This document shows positions 48,019 to 57,396 of a stretch of DNA of 64,000 nucleotides, in pieces. The notes under the pieces are model-generated. The model was not told the DNA's origin. It saw only the letters and a list, made by a program, of their open reading frames with translations, and did not search any database. Location of the stretch: assembly GCA_030622545.1 (NCBI GenBank), contig JAUXGA010000004.1, forward strand, positions 124,001-188,000, written 5' to 3'. This DNA comes from a bacterium. GTDB taxonomy: Bacteria > Electryoneota > RPQS01 > DYHQ01. Made by a program: the position numbers and the translations under genes. Position 1 is the stretch's first letter; every line of letters starts with the position of its first letter.

Positions 48019-49833
48019 TTAGTATTCCGAGAAATAGAGATAGCGATTGTCAGTGAAATCGCTCTCCTTTTTCGTGGCGGTCATCCATTCCATATATATC
48101 TCGTTTTGGGAATTCCTTTCAAGAGTCTGGATGATTCCGGCTCTTTCGCTCTGGTAGCGGGCACTGTCGAACTCTGATTTATGCAACACGACCGCAAGAT
48201 ACGCGCCCCGTTCTGCTTTCAAAACAGAAGATAATTCCCCCACATCAAGTGTCCATAAATAGTGACCGATAACTTGATTAAACCGCACGGGCCCGAGGTT
48301 GCCAATCGGCGAAATGCCGTTTAGAGTATCAGGCGAAAGGTTCTCTCTGATAGACACAGCAGCCAGACTGTCCCCCACGCTGACTTTAGTCCGGAGCGCT
48401 TCCGCTTTTTCTGCGGCCATCTCGCGTTGCTTCACCTTCACGACTTCTCCCAGCACGTTGGCATGAATATCAGCGAGATTCTGGTGTCCCTCCCGTTGTA
48501 TATCACGGCATTGGAAAACCACATATCCATCATTGGTTCGATAAGAAAAAGATACCTTGCCGACCGGCTCGGCGAAAATGAAATCCACCGCGGCGGGCAA
48601 TTTTTCCTTTCGGGGAAATGGACTACCGCTCTGCGGGAAGAAATTCGATTCCTCGACTTCAAGTTCAAAACGTTCCGCCGCTTCGACAAATCCGATGTCC
48701 TTGGCAAGTTCTTGGAAATCGCGAGCCGTCTCAGACGCGATTTCTTCCGTCTCAGGTGAAGCTTTCCATTTCAGCAGAATATGACTGGCCTTTACCTGTT
48801 CCTCATCGTCTTCGACCTTGCGATCTGTCACCTTGATAATGTGCACTCCAAAACGAGTCACGACGGTATCCGATATCTCGCCGACAGGTGTCTCGAAAGC
48901 AACTTTATCGAAACTGAGAACCATTCGTCCACGAGAGAAATACCCAAGGTCTCCTCCCTTAGCGCCTGAACCGGGATCCTCTGAATACGTCTTAGCGAGC
49001 TCAGCAAAATCTTCCTCTCCAGACCGCGCGCGCGCTAAGAGTTCAACCATTTCTTCGAGAATTCTCGTCGTATCTTCTGCGGTCATCGTATTGGGGATGG
49101 TTACAGCTCGAACCGCTCTGCGTTCGGGTTGCCAGTATCTCTCCTGATGCTCGAAGTAATATTCGTCGACTTCCTCGTTCGAAATGGAGTTGGTATCGAT
49201 AGCGATGTCTTTCGTCTCGTATCCCGCAAGGATCATTGAGAAGCGTCCGTTTTGATCCGAAAACCTTCTCAGGACTTCATCCTCTGAAACGAAAACCGGT
49301 GATAACACCCGTGAGATGATTTTCTGACCGGTAATAGACGTACGGTAATCCCTTTCGAATTCCAATAGAGTCTGGGTGGATTGAGGATCACGCAAGAAAG
49401 CTTCCCATTTCGATGGATCGAATTTCCCGTCCGTATGAAAATATTCCGAATTAACGACGTTTTGTGGAGGATTATTGCGGACAGCCCAAGCAACTTCCTT
49501 GTCAGTGGTCTTCACCCGCACTTTTTTCGCGGCGTACTCGACCAGATTCGTCTGCACAAGCTCATCCCAGACTTCCTTGCGGATTTTCGTCAGATCTTCG
49601 TCAGTCAGCTCGAGATTCTCATCTTGAGCTCGCCTCTGAGTAATGACATTCTGAATTATTTGTGTATATGCTTCATAGAGGATTTCACGAGACCCGATTT
49701 CCGCGATGACACCCGGTTTCGGTCCACTTCCTTCAAATCCTCCCGCTCCCCAGCTAAAAACAATCGTAAGCACGAATGCGATCACGAGAGTCCACATAAT
49801 CAGTGGCATATTCTCGCGCATCTCTTTCATCAT
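48019..49833 (-). CDS. SurA/PpiD-like membrane-anchored peptidyl-prolyl isomerase
   Basis: A 604-aa protein with one N-terminal helix (about 10-30, LIMWTLVIAFVLTIVFSW), then a SurA_N-type chaperone part. A parvulin domain at about 240-355 has VKASHILLKW-like and GGDLGYFSRGRMV..FD motifs, with the usual FGVHIIKV end. A second parvulin-like region follows. It would assist folding of outer-membrane proteins in the periplasm. The gene stands alone between its own promoter and terminator; GGGAGCG lies 12 bases before the ATG. Confidence 0.9.
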   Translation of the reverse strand: MMKEMRENMPLIMWTLVIAFVLTIVFSWGAGGFEGSGPKPGVIAEIGSREILYEAYTQIIQNVITQRRAQDENLELTDEDLTKIRKEVWDELVQTNLVEYAAKKVRVKTTDKEVAWAVRNNPPQNVVNSEYFHTDGKFDPSKWEAFLRDPQSTQTLLEFERDYRTSITGQKIISRVLSPVFVSEDEVLRRFSDQNGRFSMILAGYETKDIAIDTNSISNEEVDEYYFEHQERYWQPERRAVRAVTIPNTMTAEDTTRILEEMVELLARARSGEEDFAELAKTYSEDPGSGAKGGDLGYFSRGRMVLSFDKVAFETPVGEISDTVVTRFGVHIIKVTDRKVEDDEEQVKASHILLKWKASPETEEIASETARDFQELAKDIGFVEAAERFELEVEESNFFPQSGSPFPRKEKLPAAVDFIFAEPVGKVSFSYRTNDGYVVFQCRDIQREGHQNLADIHANVLGEVVKVKQREMAAEKAEALRTKVSVGDSLAAVSIRENLSPDTLNGISPIGNLGPVRFNQVIGHYLWTLDVGELSSVLKAERGAYLAVVLHKSEFDSARYQSERAGIIQTLERNSQNEIYMEWMTATKKESDFTDNRYLYFSEY

Positions 49834-49881
49834 GATCGGAATACGCTCCCTAGGATTAATCCGAATTTATACCAATCTTTC

Positions 49882-49910
49882 AATATATGGATTTCATTGA
49901 TAAAAATCAA
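49882..49910 (-). promoter_or_regulatory. Promoter of the SurA/PpiD-like gene
   Basis: On the minus strand, TTGATT (49905-49910) and TATATT (49882-49887) with a 17-base spacer; leader of about 42 bases. Confidence 0.6.
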
Positions 49911-49956
49911 GACGCTTTTACCTCCCCAAAGGCAGCCCCCGAAAACACCTCCTTTT

Positions 49957-50027
49957 CCGCCGAGCCGGGTTAGCGCAGAGTCCCGTAGGCCTAACGAAGA
50001 AACCAACGCGCTTAACCCGGCCGGAAT
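49957..50027 (-). repeat. Palindromic intergenic repeat, copy 1
   Basis: About 71 bases with a GCCGGGTTA...TAACCCGGC inverted repeat at the ends. The reverse complement aligns along its whole length with 52195-52266, about three quarters identical by eye, with near-perfect ends (ATTCCGGCCGGGTTA and AACCCGGCTCGGCGG). It lies in the 300-base gap between the chaperone gene and uvrB. Confidence 0.8.
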
Positions 50028-50097
50028 TTCTAAGTATTTGATATATAACAATATAAGCTGCTCTCTTCAGAAACGACAACGCACTCTCTGCCATCAG

Positions 50098-50125
50098 TTT
50101 GCATTTTTGGCAGGTATGATATAAA
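50098..50125 (+). promoter_or_regulatory. Probable promoter of uvrB, very close to its ATG
   Basis: TTTGCA (50098-50103) and TATAAA (50120-50125) with a 16-base spacer. Nine bases separate the -10 from the ATG at 50135 and no Shine-Dalgarno sequence is seen there. Confidence 0.45.
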
Positions 50126-50134
50126 TTACTGGCT

Positions 50135-52117
50135 ATGGCGGATTTCCAGCTTGTTTCCTCTTTTAAGCCTCAGGGCGACCAGCAACAGGCCATTGATGAG
50201 CTTATTGATGGTTTGCGGCGCGGCGAACGTTTTCAAACCTTCCTCGGAGTCACCGGCTCCGGCAAAACGTTCGTGATGGCGAATGTCATAGCGAAAATCG
50301 GGCTGCCGACGCTCATCATGTCGCACAACAAAACGCTCGCGGCTCAGCTCTACGGCGAATTCAAATCCTTCTTCCCCCACAACGCCGCAGAATTTTTTAT
50401 CAGCTATTACGACTACTACCAGCCAGAGGCTTACCTCCCGCATACGGATACTTATATCGAAAAAGAAACGGATGTCAACGAGGAAATCGACCGACTGCGG
50501 CTGAAAGCGACGACCTCTCTGATGGAACGCGACGATGTCGTGATTGTCGCCTCCGTTTCGAGTATTTACGGGCTCGGTTCCCCGAAAGACTACCGCGAAC
50601 TGCTCCTGTTCCTGCAAAAGGGCGAAGACTACGACCGCCGCGAAATGCTGAAACGTCTCGTGGATATGCACTACGTGCGCAACGACGTGGGATTCCCGCG
50701 CGGCTCGTTTCGCGTCCGGGGAGATGTCGTCGAAATCCATCCGGCGTACGAAGAAACCGCGATTCGCGTCGAGTTCTTTGGAGACACCATCGAACGAATC
50801 ACGACGATTAACATCCTGAGCGGGAACGTGCTTCGAGAGCAACCGCGAACCGCTATTTATCCCGCCAAGCATTTCATTACATCGATTCCGAACCTGCAGC
50901 GCGCCATGAAAGACATCCGCAAGGAACTCGAGGAGCGCGTCGAAGAACTGCGAACATCCGGCAAACTCCTCGAAGCGCAAAGGCTCGAACAGCGCACGCG
51001 CTACGATTTGGAGATGATGGCCGAGGTCGGTTACTGTTCGGGCATCGAAAACTATTCGCGTCATCTTGCGGAGCGAGCGCCCGGCGAACGTCCGGCATGC
51101 CTTTTCGATTATTTCCCCGACGAATTCCTGCTCATCGTGGACGAATCTCATGTGTCAGTTCCTCAGATTCGAGCGATGTATCGCGGCGACCGACATCGCA
51201 AAGAGACACTCGTGGAATATGGTTTCCGTCTCCCGTCTGCTCTGGACAATCGCCCGATGTTCTTTGAAGAATGGGAAAATATTAGTCATCGGTGCATTTT
51301 TGCTTCGGCGACTCCGGGAGATTATGAAATCGAAAAGTCGAAAGGCGTCATCGTCGAGCAAATCATTCGACCGACGGGATTGATAGATCCGCCGATTGAA
51401 GTGCGTCCTCTTAAAGGACAGGTTGACGATTTGGTTTCGGAAATTCGAGAAACTACCGCGCGTGGCGAACGTGTGCTTGCGCTGACACTGACCAAACGCA
51501 TCTCGGAAGATTTGACTGAATACCTGAAGACGCTGAACATTAAAGTGCGCTATCTGCACAGTGAAGTAATGTCCCTCGACCGCGTGGATATTCTGCGCGA
51601 TTTGCGGCTTAAAAATTTCGACGTACTCGTGGGCATCAATCTCTTGCGCGAAGGATTGGATTTGCCGGAAGTGTCTCTTGTCGCTATATTAGATGCGGAT
51701 CAGGAAGGTTTCCTGCGCAGCCGGCGCAGCCTGATGCAAATCGCGGGACGCGCCGCGCGTAATGTTGCCGGGCGAGTGATTTTCTACGCCGATAAAATCA
51801 CTGACTCCATGAAGTTTGTCATTGACGAAACCACTCGCCGCCGCGAAATCCAACGCAAATACAACGAGGAACACAACATCACTCCCGAGTCTATCACGAA
51901 ATCCGTCGAGGACATCCTGCGCACAACCGTCGTCGCGAACCGAAAGGTCAAAGAAGAAATCAAGACGCCCAAGACGGACTACATGACCGTTTATGATATT
52001 GAAAACCTCATCTCCCGCCTCGAAAAAGAAATGCGCCGCCTCGCCAAAGCTCAGGAATTCGAGGAAGCCGCAAAGCTGCGAGATGAGATAAATAGACTGA
52101 AAGAACAATTGGGATAG
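50135..52117 (+). CDS. uvrB: Excinuclease ABC subunit B
   Basis: UvrB (660 aa), the DNA helicase-like subunit of nucleotide excision repair. Walker A is GVTGSGKT at 38-45. The beta-hairpin region has [10 protein letters not shown], helicase motifs DESHVSVPQ and [14 protein letters not shown], and QIAGRAARN are intact. The C-terminal UVR coiled coil ([28 protein letters not shown]) is complete. It stands alone, with palindromic repeats on both sides. Confidence 0.98.
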   Translation: MADFQLVSSFKPQGDQQQAIDELIDGLRRGERFQTFLGVTGSGKTFVMANVIAKIGLPTLIMSHNKTLAAQLYGEFKSFFPHNAAEFFISYYDYYQPEAYLPHTDTYIEKETDVNEEIDRLRLKATTSLMERDDVVIVASVSSIYGLGSPKDYRELLLFLQKGEDYDRREMLKRLVDMHYVRNDVGFPRGSFRVRGDVVEIHPAYEETAIRVEFFGDTIERITTINILSGNVLREQPRTAIYPAKHFITSIPNLQRAMKDIRKELEERVEELRTSGKLLEAQRLEQRTRYDLEMMAEVGYCSGIENYSRHLAERAPGERPACLFDYFPDEFLLIVDESHVSVPQIRAMYRGDRHRKETLVEYGFRLPSALDNRPMFFEEWENISHRCIFASATPGDYEIEKSKGVIVEQIIRPTGLIDPPIEVRPLKGQVDDLVSEIRETTARGERVLALTLTKRISEDLTEYLKTLNIKVRYLHSEVMSLDRVDILRDLRLKNFDVLVGINLLREGLDLPEVSLVAILDADQEGFLRSRRSLMQIAGRAARNVAGRVIFYADKITDSMKFVIDETTRRREIQRKYNEEHNITPESITKSVEDILRTTVVANRKVKEEIKTPKTDYMTVYDIENLISRLEKEMRRLAKAQEFEEAAKLRDEINRLKEQLG

Positions 52118-52194
52118 ACAATCTCGCCGAGTGGGTGAACTACGGTGAATATACAATCCGGTAGTGTCGCACGGCAGTGCACTTGGATTTGAAC

Positions 52195-52266
52195 ATTCCG
52201 GCCGGGTTACACGCACTGACTTCATCGTTTGGCCTACGGGAATTTGCGCTGAACCCGGCTCGGCGG
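52195..52266 (+). repeat. Palindromic intergenic repeat, copy 2
   Basis: About 72 bases, inverted relative to copy 1 at 49957-50027, with the same conserved ends and the same GGCCTACGGGA middle. It is nested inside the 197-base element. Confidence 0.8.
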
Positions 52267-52309
52267 ATAGCGTTCGTGGATTTCGCCCGATAAAAAATTT
52301 TCCTGCGGT

Positions 52310-52329
52310 GTTGGCTGCTTGCAGCCGAC
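52310..52329. repeat. Hairpin with two-base loop inside the MITE-like element
   Basis: GTTGGCTGC pairs with GCAGCCGAC around TT, with one G-T pair. No T-run follows, so it is not a standard terminator. Confidence 0.6.
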
Positions 52330-52410
52330 CCAAGCGCACTGCCGTGCGGCACTACCAAACAACTCGCCGCGACATGGCGTTAGCCCGGCCTTTCTTCAAC
52401 TATCACCTCG

Positions 52411-52492
52411 TAGGGTCGGTATCTGTGACCCGACCGCGAGAACAAATAGTAGACGGGCAAGTCACTGCGGACAGGTCACAGACCTATCCCTA
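52411..52492. repeat. Second imperfect inverted repeat in the uvrB-purD gap
   Basis: TAGGGTCGGTATCTGTGACCCGACC (52411-52435) matches, with a small gap and a few changes, the reverse complement of 52469-52492; both contain CTGTGACC. The left arm also folds on itself (GGTCGG with CCGACC). Confidence 0.65.
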
Positions 52493-52564
52493 AAGCGCAA
52501 GAAATTTCGTCCGCTGCGGCATGCGTCCCGCGTGTCCGGTAATTAGGCAAATACAAGAGCAAAT

Positions 52565-53821
52565 ATGAAAATTCTCCTTATCGGTTCCGGGGGGCGTGAA
52601 CACGCGCTCGCGTGGAAGCTGAAGAAAGACAGCGCGAAAGAAATCGTTGCTGCGCCGGGGAACGCCGGTATCGCTCAAATCGCTCGCTGCGAAACTGTGA
52701 ATGCAGATGACGTGGATGCGCTCGTGGAACTTTCCAAGCGCGAAAAGCCTGAGCTGGTCGTCATCGGCCCGGAAGCGCCTCTGGCCGCGGGACTGGCTGA
52801 TAGGCTTAATGACGAAAAAATCCCGGTCTTCGGCCCGAGCGCCAATGCCGCGCGCATCGAATCATCGAAAGTCTTCGCGAAAGAACTGATGGAGCGCGAA
52901 GGCATTCCCACAGCCGCTTTTCAGGTCTTCGACGATTTTTCTGAAATGCGAGCATTCCTGCGAGCCGATGGCAAGGGCCTCCCGTGGGTGGTCAAAGCCG
53001 ACGGTCTGGCGGCAGGCAAAGGTTCCATCGTCTGCCCCGATTCTTTCAAGGCGCAATTCTGGGGCAGCGAGATGCTCGTCCAGAAGCGTTTCGGCGACGC
53101 AGGCAAACGCGTTATCCTCGAGGAAATGCTCGAAGGCCGCGAAGCCTCCATCCTTTTTCTTTGCGACGGTGAGGATTTTCTTGCGCTCCCCATCGCTCAG
53201 GATTACAAGCGCGCCGAAGAAGGCGACAAAGGCAAAAACACCGGTGGCATGGGCGCTTTCGCCCCCGCATCTCATGTAACACCTGATATGCTTTCCGACG
53301 TCGAAAACCGAATTGTCGCGCCGACTTTGGCCGCGCTCCGCGACGATGGAGACCCATTTCAGGGCGTTCTCTACGTGGGTTTGATGCTCACGGCGGACGG
53401 CCCGAAAGTCATCGAATTTAACTGTCGCTTCGGCGATCCGGAAACGCAGGTCATCCTCCCCGTCTGGCCGGGAAACCTTCCCGAAGCGTTGCTGGCGTGC
53501 GCGGAAGGTCGCCTGAAATACATCGAGAATCCTGACCCAGACAGCGCGGCGGTGTGCGTCGTTTTGGCCGCCAAAGGTTACCCTGAGGAATACAAAAAAG
53601 GCATCCGCTTGCGCTTCCCAAAGAAGAGAATAGACAACACGCTCACCTTCCATGCCGGAACACGAATGAGCGAAGACGGGATCGTTTCTGCAGGTGGGCG
53701 CGTTCTAAATGCGTTGGGGCTCGGAGAAAACATCGCCGAAGCGCGCATAAAAGCGTACGCTTTGGCTGAAGAGCTGGATGTCCGCGGCCTCCGGTACCGC
53801 GAAGACATCGCCGCGGATTGA
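52565..53821 (+). CDS. purD: Phosphoribosylamine-glycine ligase
   Basis: PurD (418 aa), an ATP-grasp enzyme of purine synthesis joining glycine to phosphoribosylamine. It has the N-terminal LLIGSGGREHALAWKL, the WVVKADGLAAGKG loop, GGMGAFAPA and EFNCRFGDPETQ. Standard length. No other purine gene is near. Its stop overlaps the extended frame of the next gene. Confidence 0.97.
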   Translation: MKILLIGSGGREHALAWKLKKDSAKEIVAAPGNAGIAQIARCETVNADDVDALVELSKREKPELVVIGPEAPLAAGLADRLNDEKIPVFGPSANAARIESSKVFAKELMEREGIPTAAFQVFDDFSEMRAFLRADGKGLPWVVKADGLAAGKGSIVCPDSFKAQFWGSEMLVQKRFGDAGKRVILEEMLEGREASILFLCDGEDFLALPIAQDYKRAEEGDKGKNTGGMGAFAPASHVTPDMLSDVENRIVAPTLAALRDDGDPFQGVLYVGLMLTADGPKVIEFNCRFGDPETQVILPVWPGNLPEALLACAEGRLKYIENPDPDSAAVCVVLAAKGYPEEYKKGIRLRFPKKRIDNTLTFHAGTRMSEDGIVSAGGRVLNALGLGENIAEARIKAYALAEELDVRGLRYREDIAAD

Positions 53822-53835
53822 TTGACGGATATTTT

Positions 53836-54921
53836 ATGGCCGACACACCATCATTGTTAGGAAAATCCGACGCGATGCGTCAGGTGCGCAGCTTAATCGA
53901 GCAGGTTGCGCCGACGGATATTTCCGTGCTGATTTTAGGCGAAAGCGGCACCGGCAAGGAAGTCGTTGCGCGCCATCTGCACGAACGCTCTCTCAAGCGA
54001 GCCAAACCGATGCTCATCGTGAACTGCGGCGCTATACCTGAGGGGATTTTCGAGAGCGAAGTCTTTGGACACGAGCGCGGCGCGTTCACCGGCGCGGATA
54101 AAGAACGCCGGGGATATTTCGAACTTGCAGACGGAGGAACGCTCCTGTTAGACGAAGTCGGAGAAATTCCCCTTGCGTCGCAGGTGAAACTGCTGCGCGT
54201 TTTGGAAAACGGCGAATTCATGCGCGTGGGTTCGAGCAAAATGCGCAAAACCGATGTCCGTGTTTTGGCGGCCACGAACCGCGACCTCTCGCAAGCCGTT
54301 TCTACAGGCCATTTCCGTCAAGACCTTTTCTACCGGATTAAAACGGTGACCATTTCCGTGCCGCCGCTTCGCGAACGACCGGAAGATATTCCCGTTTTAG
54401 TCAATCATTTTCTCAAAGGATTCTGCAAGCGAAATCACATCCCCATGCCGGATATTCCGGTGGAAACCATGCGCGTTCTGCAGGAACAATACTGGTCCGG
54501 GAATGTGCGCGAATTGCGAAATCTTATCGAGACGGTCGCGACGCTTGAACGCGGAAAGCAAACGATTACACCTGAAATGGTTCGCGCGAATCTCAGCACG
54601 ACTGTCGATCCTGCACTGCTGCCAGTCAAGCTTGAGAAACCTCCGGAAATCCTCGAACGCGAGTTAATCTTCCGCATGCTCTTGGATTTGCGCAGCGAAG
54701 TTGCTGAAGTGAAAACCCTGCTCAGAAGCGCTATCGAACAGGCAAATGAGCAAAATCGCTCCGGCCACGAAGTTTTCGCTCTGAAATTGGAAGACATCGA
54801 AAAAGAACAGATACTCCGAGTCCTTGCCGAATTCGGCGGGAATCGCCGTAAGGCGGCTGAAGCTCTCGGCATCGGCGAGCGCACCTTGTATCGCAAACTA
54901 AAAGAGTACGCGCTCATTTAA
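53836..54921 (+). CDS. Sigma-54-dependent transcriptional activator without receiver domain
   Basis: A 361-aa bacterial enhancer-binding protein: AAA+ domain with Walker A GESGTGKE (35-42), the sigma-54 loop GAFTGA (82-87), Walker B LLLDEVGE, and the arginine finger region. A C-terminal Fis-type helix-turn-helix (about 325-360, NRRKAAEALGIGERTLYRKL) follows. There is no N-terminal sensory domain, so control must come from expression level or a partner. I prefer the ATG at 53836 to the TTG at 53818. It is followed by lptE in 13 bases, so envelope genes may be part of its regulon; that is inference. Confidence 0.92.
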   Translation: MADTPSLLGKSDAMRQVRSLIEQVAPTDISVLILGESGTGKEVVARHLHERSLKRAKPMLIVNCGAIPEGIFESEVFGHERGAFTGADKERRGYFELADGGTLLLDEVGEIPLASQVKLLRVLENGEFMRVGSSKMRKTDVRVLAATNRDLSQAVSTGHFRQDLFYRIKTVTISVPPLRERPEDIPVLVNHFLKGFCKRNHIPMPDIPVETMRVLQEQYWSGNVRELRNLIETVATLERGKQTITPEMVRANLSTTVDPALLPVKLEKPPEILERELIFRMLLDLRSEVAEVKTLLRSAIEQANEQNRSGHEVFALKLEDIEKEQILRVLAEFGGNRRKAAEALGIGERTLYRKLKEYALI

Positions 54922-54934
54922 AGGAGGCAACCTC

Positions 54935-55468
54935 ATGCGAAGCACCAATCGGACAAACGGAATGCTCGTAAAAAAAATCGGCATCTGCCTCACTGTGATA
55001 TTCTCTATGTGTGCGCTGCTTTCAGGCTGCGGGAATTACTCGTTTACAGGGGCTGTCGCCGGAGACATCAAGAGCATTTCGATTCCGCTCTTCAGCAACC
55101 AGACGGCGGAGTTCGGTATCCAAGAAACGATTACCGATGCTCTCATCACAGGTTTTCAGCGCGAGGGAATTCTGAAAATCGTTGATGAATCCCGCGCGGA
55201 TGCGATTCTTCACGGAACAATTTTGCGCATCAGCGATACGCCCAATACCTACACGGCAGATGAACAGGTTTCGGAATATCGTTTCCAAATTACCTGCGAT
55301 ATTGCTCTTGAAAAGACAGGCACAGGAGAGGATCTCTGGAAAGAGAGCTTCTCGACATGGGGCAATTATCCCTATACCGGTTCCCTTTCCGACCGGCAAA
55401 TAGGAATCGATGAAGCTCTTCGTAAATTAACAGAGGACATCTTGAATCGCATTGTCTCAAATTGGTAA
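54935..55468 (+). CDS. lptE: LptE-like LPS-assembly lipoprotein
   Basis: A 177-aa protein with signal peptide and lipobox LLSGC (Cys32). The following CGNYSFTG...IKSISIPLFSNQT stretch is the start of the LptE/DUF4136-like fold that plugs the LptD barrel in the outer membrane. AAAGGAGG precedes the ATG closely. Supports an LPS-bearing outer membrane, together with waaA and the heptosyltransferase. Confidence 0.85.
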   Translation: MRSTNRTNGMLVKKIGICLTVIFSMCALLSGCGNYSFTGAVAGDIKSISIPLFSNQTAEFGIQETITDALITGFQREGILKIVDESRADAILHGTILRISDTPNTYTADEQVSEYRFQITCDIALEKTGTGEDLWKESFSTWGNYPYTGSLSDRQIGIDEALRKLTEDILNRIVSNW

Positions 55469-56114
55469 AACAAAAATATTTCAACTTACCGAAAACAACA
55501 GAGAGCAGCTTCTACAGGCGGCGGTTCAGGTTGTGAAAAAGGAATCGCTGCTTATTTTCCCGACTGATACTGTTTATGGAATCGGCGGCTCCGCTTTTTC
55601 ATCATCGGTTTTTCGTTCGCTTTCATCGGGGAAAGGAAATCGTGATTCTAAATCGTATGTCTTACTGGTCGCAAATCTGGAGATTGTGGAAAATACCGCC
55701 GGAAGGAATTTTGCAGGCGCAGCGCGTCGCCTCGCCGAGAAATTCTGGCCGGGACCTCTGACGATTATCTGGCATGCTAATCCGGACATCAGCGCGAAAT
55801 ACAAAGCTCCCGATGGTTCTCTTGGCTACCGGATGCCGAATCATGATTTTCTGCGTGCTCTATTACAAGCCAGCGGAGGATTACTTTGCGCGACAAGCGC
55901 CAACAAATCCGGCTCTCCACCACCTGCTGACTTTAGGGAAATTGACAATGATGTTTTGAAACAAGTCGCATTGGCTATAGATGGCGGCGAGAAATTGACG
56001 GGTGTGGCTTCGACGGTTGTGGATGCGCGAATGTATCCTGTGATAATCCTGCGCGAAGGAGCGATTCCAGCAAGCAGAATCCACGCTTTCTTACATGAGG
56101 ATTCTTCTGTATGA
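55452..56114 (+). CDS. tsaC: Threonylcarbamoyl-AMP synthase (Sua5/YciO/YrdC)
   Basis: A 220-aa Sua5-type enzyme making threonylcarbamoyl-AMP for TsaD. Motifs are IFPTDTVYGIG near residue 35, KFWPGPLTI, and ATSANKSG. It starts with TTG at 55452 inside the end of lptE. The Sua5 C-terminal domain is absent, so it is the short, TsaC-like form. It overlaps the YwlE-type phosphatase gene as ATGA; the Sua5-YwlE pairing also occurs in Firmicutes. Confidence 0.93.
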   Translation: MSQIGKTKIFQLTENNREQLLQAAVQVVKKESLLIFPTDTVYGIGGSAFSSSVFRSLSSGKGNRDSKSYVLLVANLEIVENTAGRNFAGAARRLAEKFWPGPLTIIWHANPDISAKYKAPDGSLGYRMPNHDFLRALLQASGGLLCATSANKSGSPPPADFREIDNDVLKQVALAIDGGEKLTGVASTVVDARMYPVIILREGAIPASRIHAFLHEDSSV

Positions 56115-56593
56115 CGATTCTGATTGTCTGCACCGGAAACACATGTCGAAGCCCAATGGCGGAAGCTATTCTCCGGCGGAAATTGCAACGGAACGGCTTG
56201 CATGACATGAACGTCCTGTCGGCAGGCGTGGCGACGGAACACGGTTTCCCGGCGCATCCGCTGGCCATCGGCACCTGTCTTGCTCATGGTCTGAAACTGA
56301 ACTCGCATCGCACACGTCAAGCATCAGCGACGGTTGTTCAAAGCGCCGATATCATTCTTGGAATGACGGAAAGCCATGTGAATTTGCTCACTCATGCTTA
56401 TCCCGATAAGGCAGCGGCTATCCATCTATTGAAAGAATACGGTCGCGGCGAGCTTCTCGAAGACCGAGAGGTTGCTGATCCTATTGGAGCAGATCCATTC
56501 CAGTATGAACGATGTTTTAAAGAATTAGACAAGGAATTGGAACGGATTGCGCAAATCCTGAAAGTGAAATTTGCTAAGGAAAAGAAGTGCTGA
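56111..56593 (+). CDS. Low-molecular-weight phosphatase, YwlE (arginine phosphatase)-type
   Basis: A 160-aa LMW-PTP-fold protein. The phosphate loop is CTGNTCRS (Cys7, Arg13, Ser14), and the general acid is Asp in VADPIG. Thr11 in the loop is the residue that in YwlE of Firmicutes favours phospho-arginine over phospho-tyrosine. It lies directly after tsaC as in Bacillus (ywlC-ywlE). Whether a McsB-type arginine kinase exists in this organism is not visible here. Family sure; arginine specificity inferred. Confidence 0.88.
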   Translation: MTILIVCTGNTCRSPMAEAILRRKLQRNGLHDMNVLSAGVATEHGFPAHPLAIGTCLAHGLKLNSHRTRQASATVVQSADIILGMTESHVNLLTHAYPDKAAAIHLLKEYGRGELLEDREVADPIGADPFQYERCFKELDKELERIAQILKVKFAKEKKC

Positions 56594-57396
56594 AAAATCC
56601 ATTCATATATCTGATGTCAGCCTTTGTGGTTGGACTATTGGCTGTCGCGCCAAGCTTTGCGAATGATTCGCTTACGATCACCCACCGTCTTCCGTTTGGA
56701 TTAGGAGAATCTCTCGAATACCATGTTCGTTACGGTTTCATCCCCGCCGGGAAAGCACGCATTGCTATTCTGGATACGGTGCGAGTTCGTGGGCAGCTTT
56801 GCTACCACGGAGTATCACAGGCGCGGTCTGCTAAGGGATTTGATCCCATATTCCGAGTCCGTGACAAAATCGAGACGTGGTTTGATTACGACAGCCTTTA
56901 CACTCATCGCTATCACAAAAAACAGCGTGAAGGACGATACCACGATGAGAAACTCGTCGAATACCTCTATGACGAACGCATTGCGCGACTTACGGATGAT
57001 GGAGAATTTAAAGGAGACTATCCTATCCCTGAACAGATTCAGGATGTGCTCAGTGCTGTTTTTTTGGTGCGCACGCTTACGTTTGCAGAAGATACGACTC
57101 TCGTTGTTCCGGTACATGATATTAAAAAAACCTACGGGCTTCGGGTTGTTATCGGCAAGAAAAAGATGATTAAAACACGTGCCGGTAAATTCGAATGCTA
57201 CGTCGTCGAACCTCGCCTGGAATCCGGAGGAATCTTCAAGAAGGATAAGAGCGCGCGCATCTGGATCTGGTTCACAGCCGACGACCGAAAACTGCCCGTA
57301 TTGATGCAGTCAAAAGTCTTTTTTGGAAGAATTACCGCCGAACTTGAAAAATATACACCGGGGGAACCTGCCTACCTAACCATAGGGAGTGACTAA
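56587..57396 (+). CDS. DUF3108-type exported protein
   Basis: A 269-aa protein that starts with GTG at 56587 and has a signal peptide (about 1-25). The body is beta-rich with LGESLEYHVRYGFIPAGKARI near the start and KTRAGKFECYVVEP near 200, both typical of DUF3108 periplasmic proteins. It overlaps the phosphatase gene by seven bases. Function of the family is unknown; outer-membrane or lipid-related roles are often suspected. Confidence 0.78.
   Translation: MLKNPFIYLMSAFVVGLLAVAPSFANDSLTITHRLPFGLGESLEYHVRYGFIPAGKARIAILDTVRVRGQLCYHGVSQARSAKGFDPIFRVRDKIETWFDYDSLYTHRYHKKQREGRYHDEKLVEYLYDERIARLTDDGEFKGDYPIPEQIQDVLSAVFLVRTLTFAEDTTLVVPVHDIKKTYGLRVVIGKKKMIKTRAGKFECYVVEPRLESGGIFKKDKSARIWIWFTADDRKLPVLMQSKVFFGRITAELEKYTPGEPAYLTIGSD

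Larger units (their letters stand above)
52160..52356. repeat. MITE-like element with 27-base terminal inverted repeats
   Basis: The first 27 bases (52160-52186, beginning GGTAGTGTCGCACGG) and the reverse complement of the last 27 (52330-52356) match at 25 of 27 positions. No target-site duplication is evident and no transposase is encoded. The element contains the palindromic repeat copy 2 and a hairpin. Confidence 0.8.
52118..52564. other. 447-base gap between uvrB and purD, filled with inverted repeats
   Basis: No credible gene. The gap holds a 197-base element with 27-base inverted ends, a second palindromic repeat nested in it, a perfect short hairpin, and a further inverted repeat, each listed separately. 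Short frames on either strand do not resemble known proteins. No clear promoter for purD was found. Confidence 0.75.

Noticed and set aside
49957-50027. Integron attC site
   Set aside because: The element has a GTTAGGC word, which fits the attC core, but the second copy has GTTTGGC, the matching inverse core at the other end is missing, and no integron integrase or cassette array is present.
50126-51151. Long open frame on the strand opposite uvrB (341 codons)
   Set aside because: It lies wholly antisense to a complete, highly conserved uvrB and its composition (many F, D, V, R) is typical of a mirror frame. No family resemblance.
52164-52493. Open frame of 109 codons inside the uvrB-purD gap
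   Set aside because: It reads through inverted repeats and changes character at each repeat edge. No start signal and no protein-like pattern.
52862-53653. Long open frame opposite purD (263 codons)
   Set aside because: Antisense to an intact purD, no motif, no ribosome site; a shadow of codon bias.
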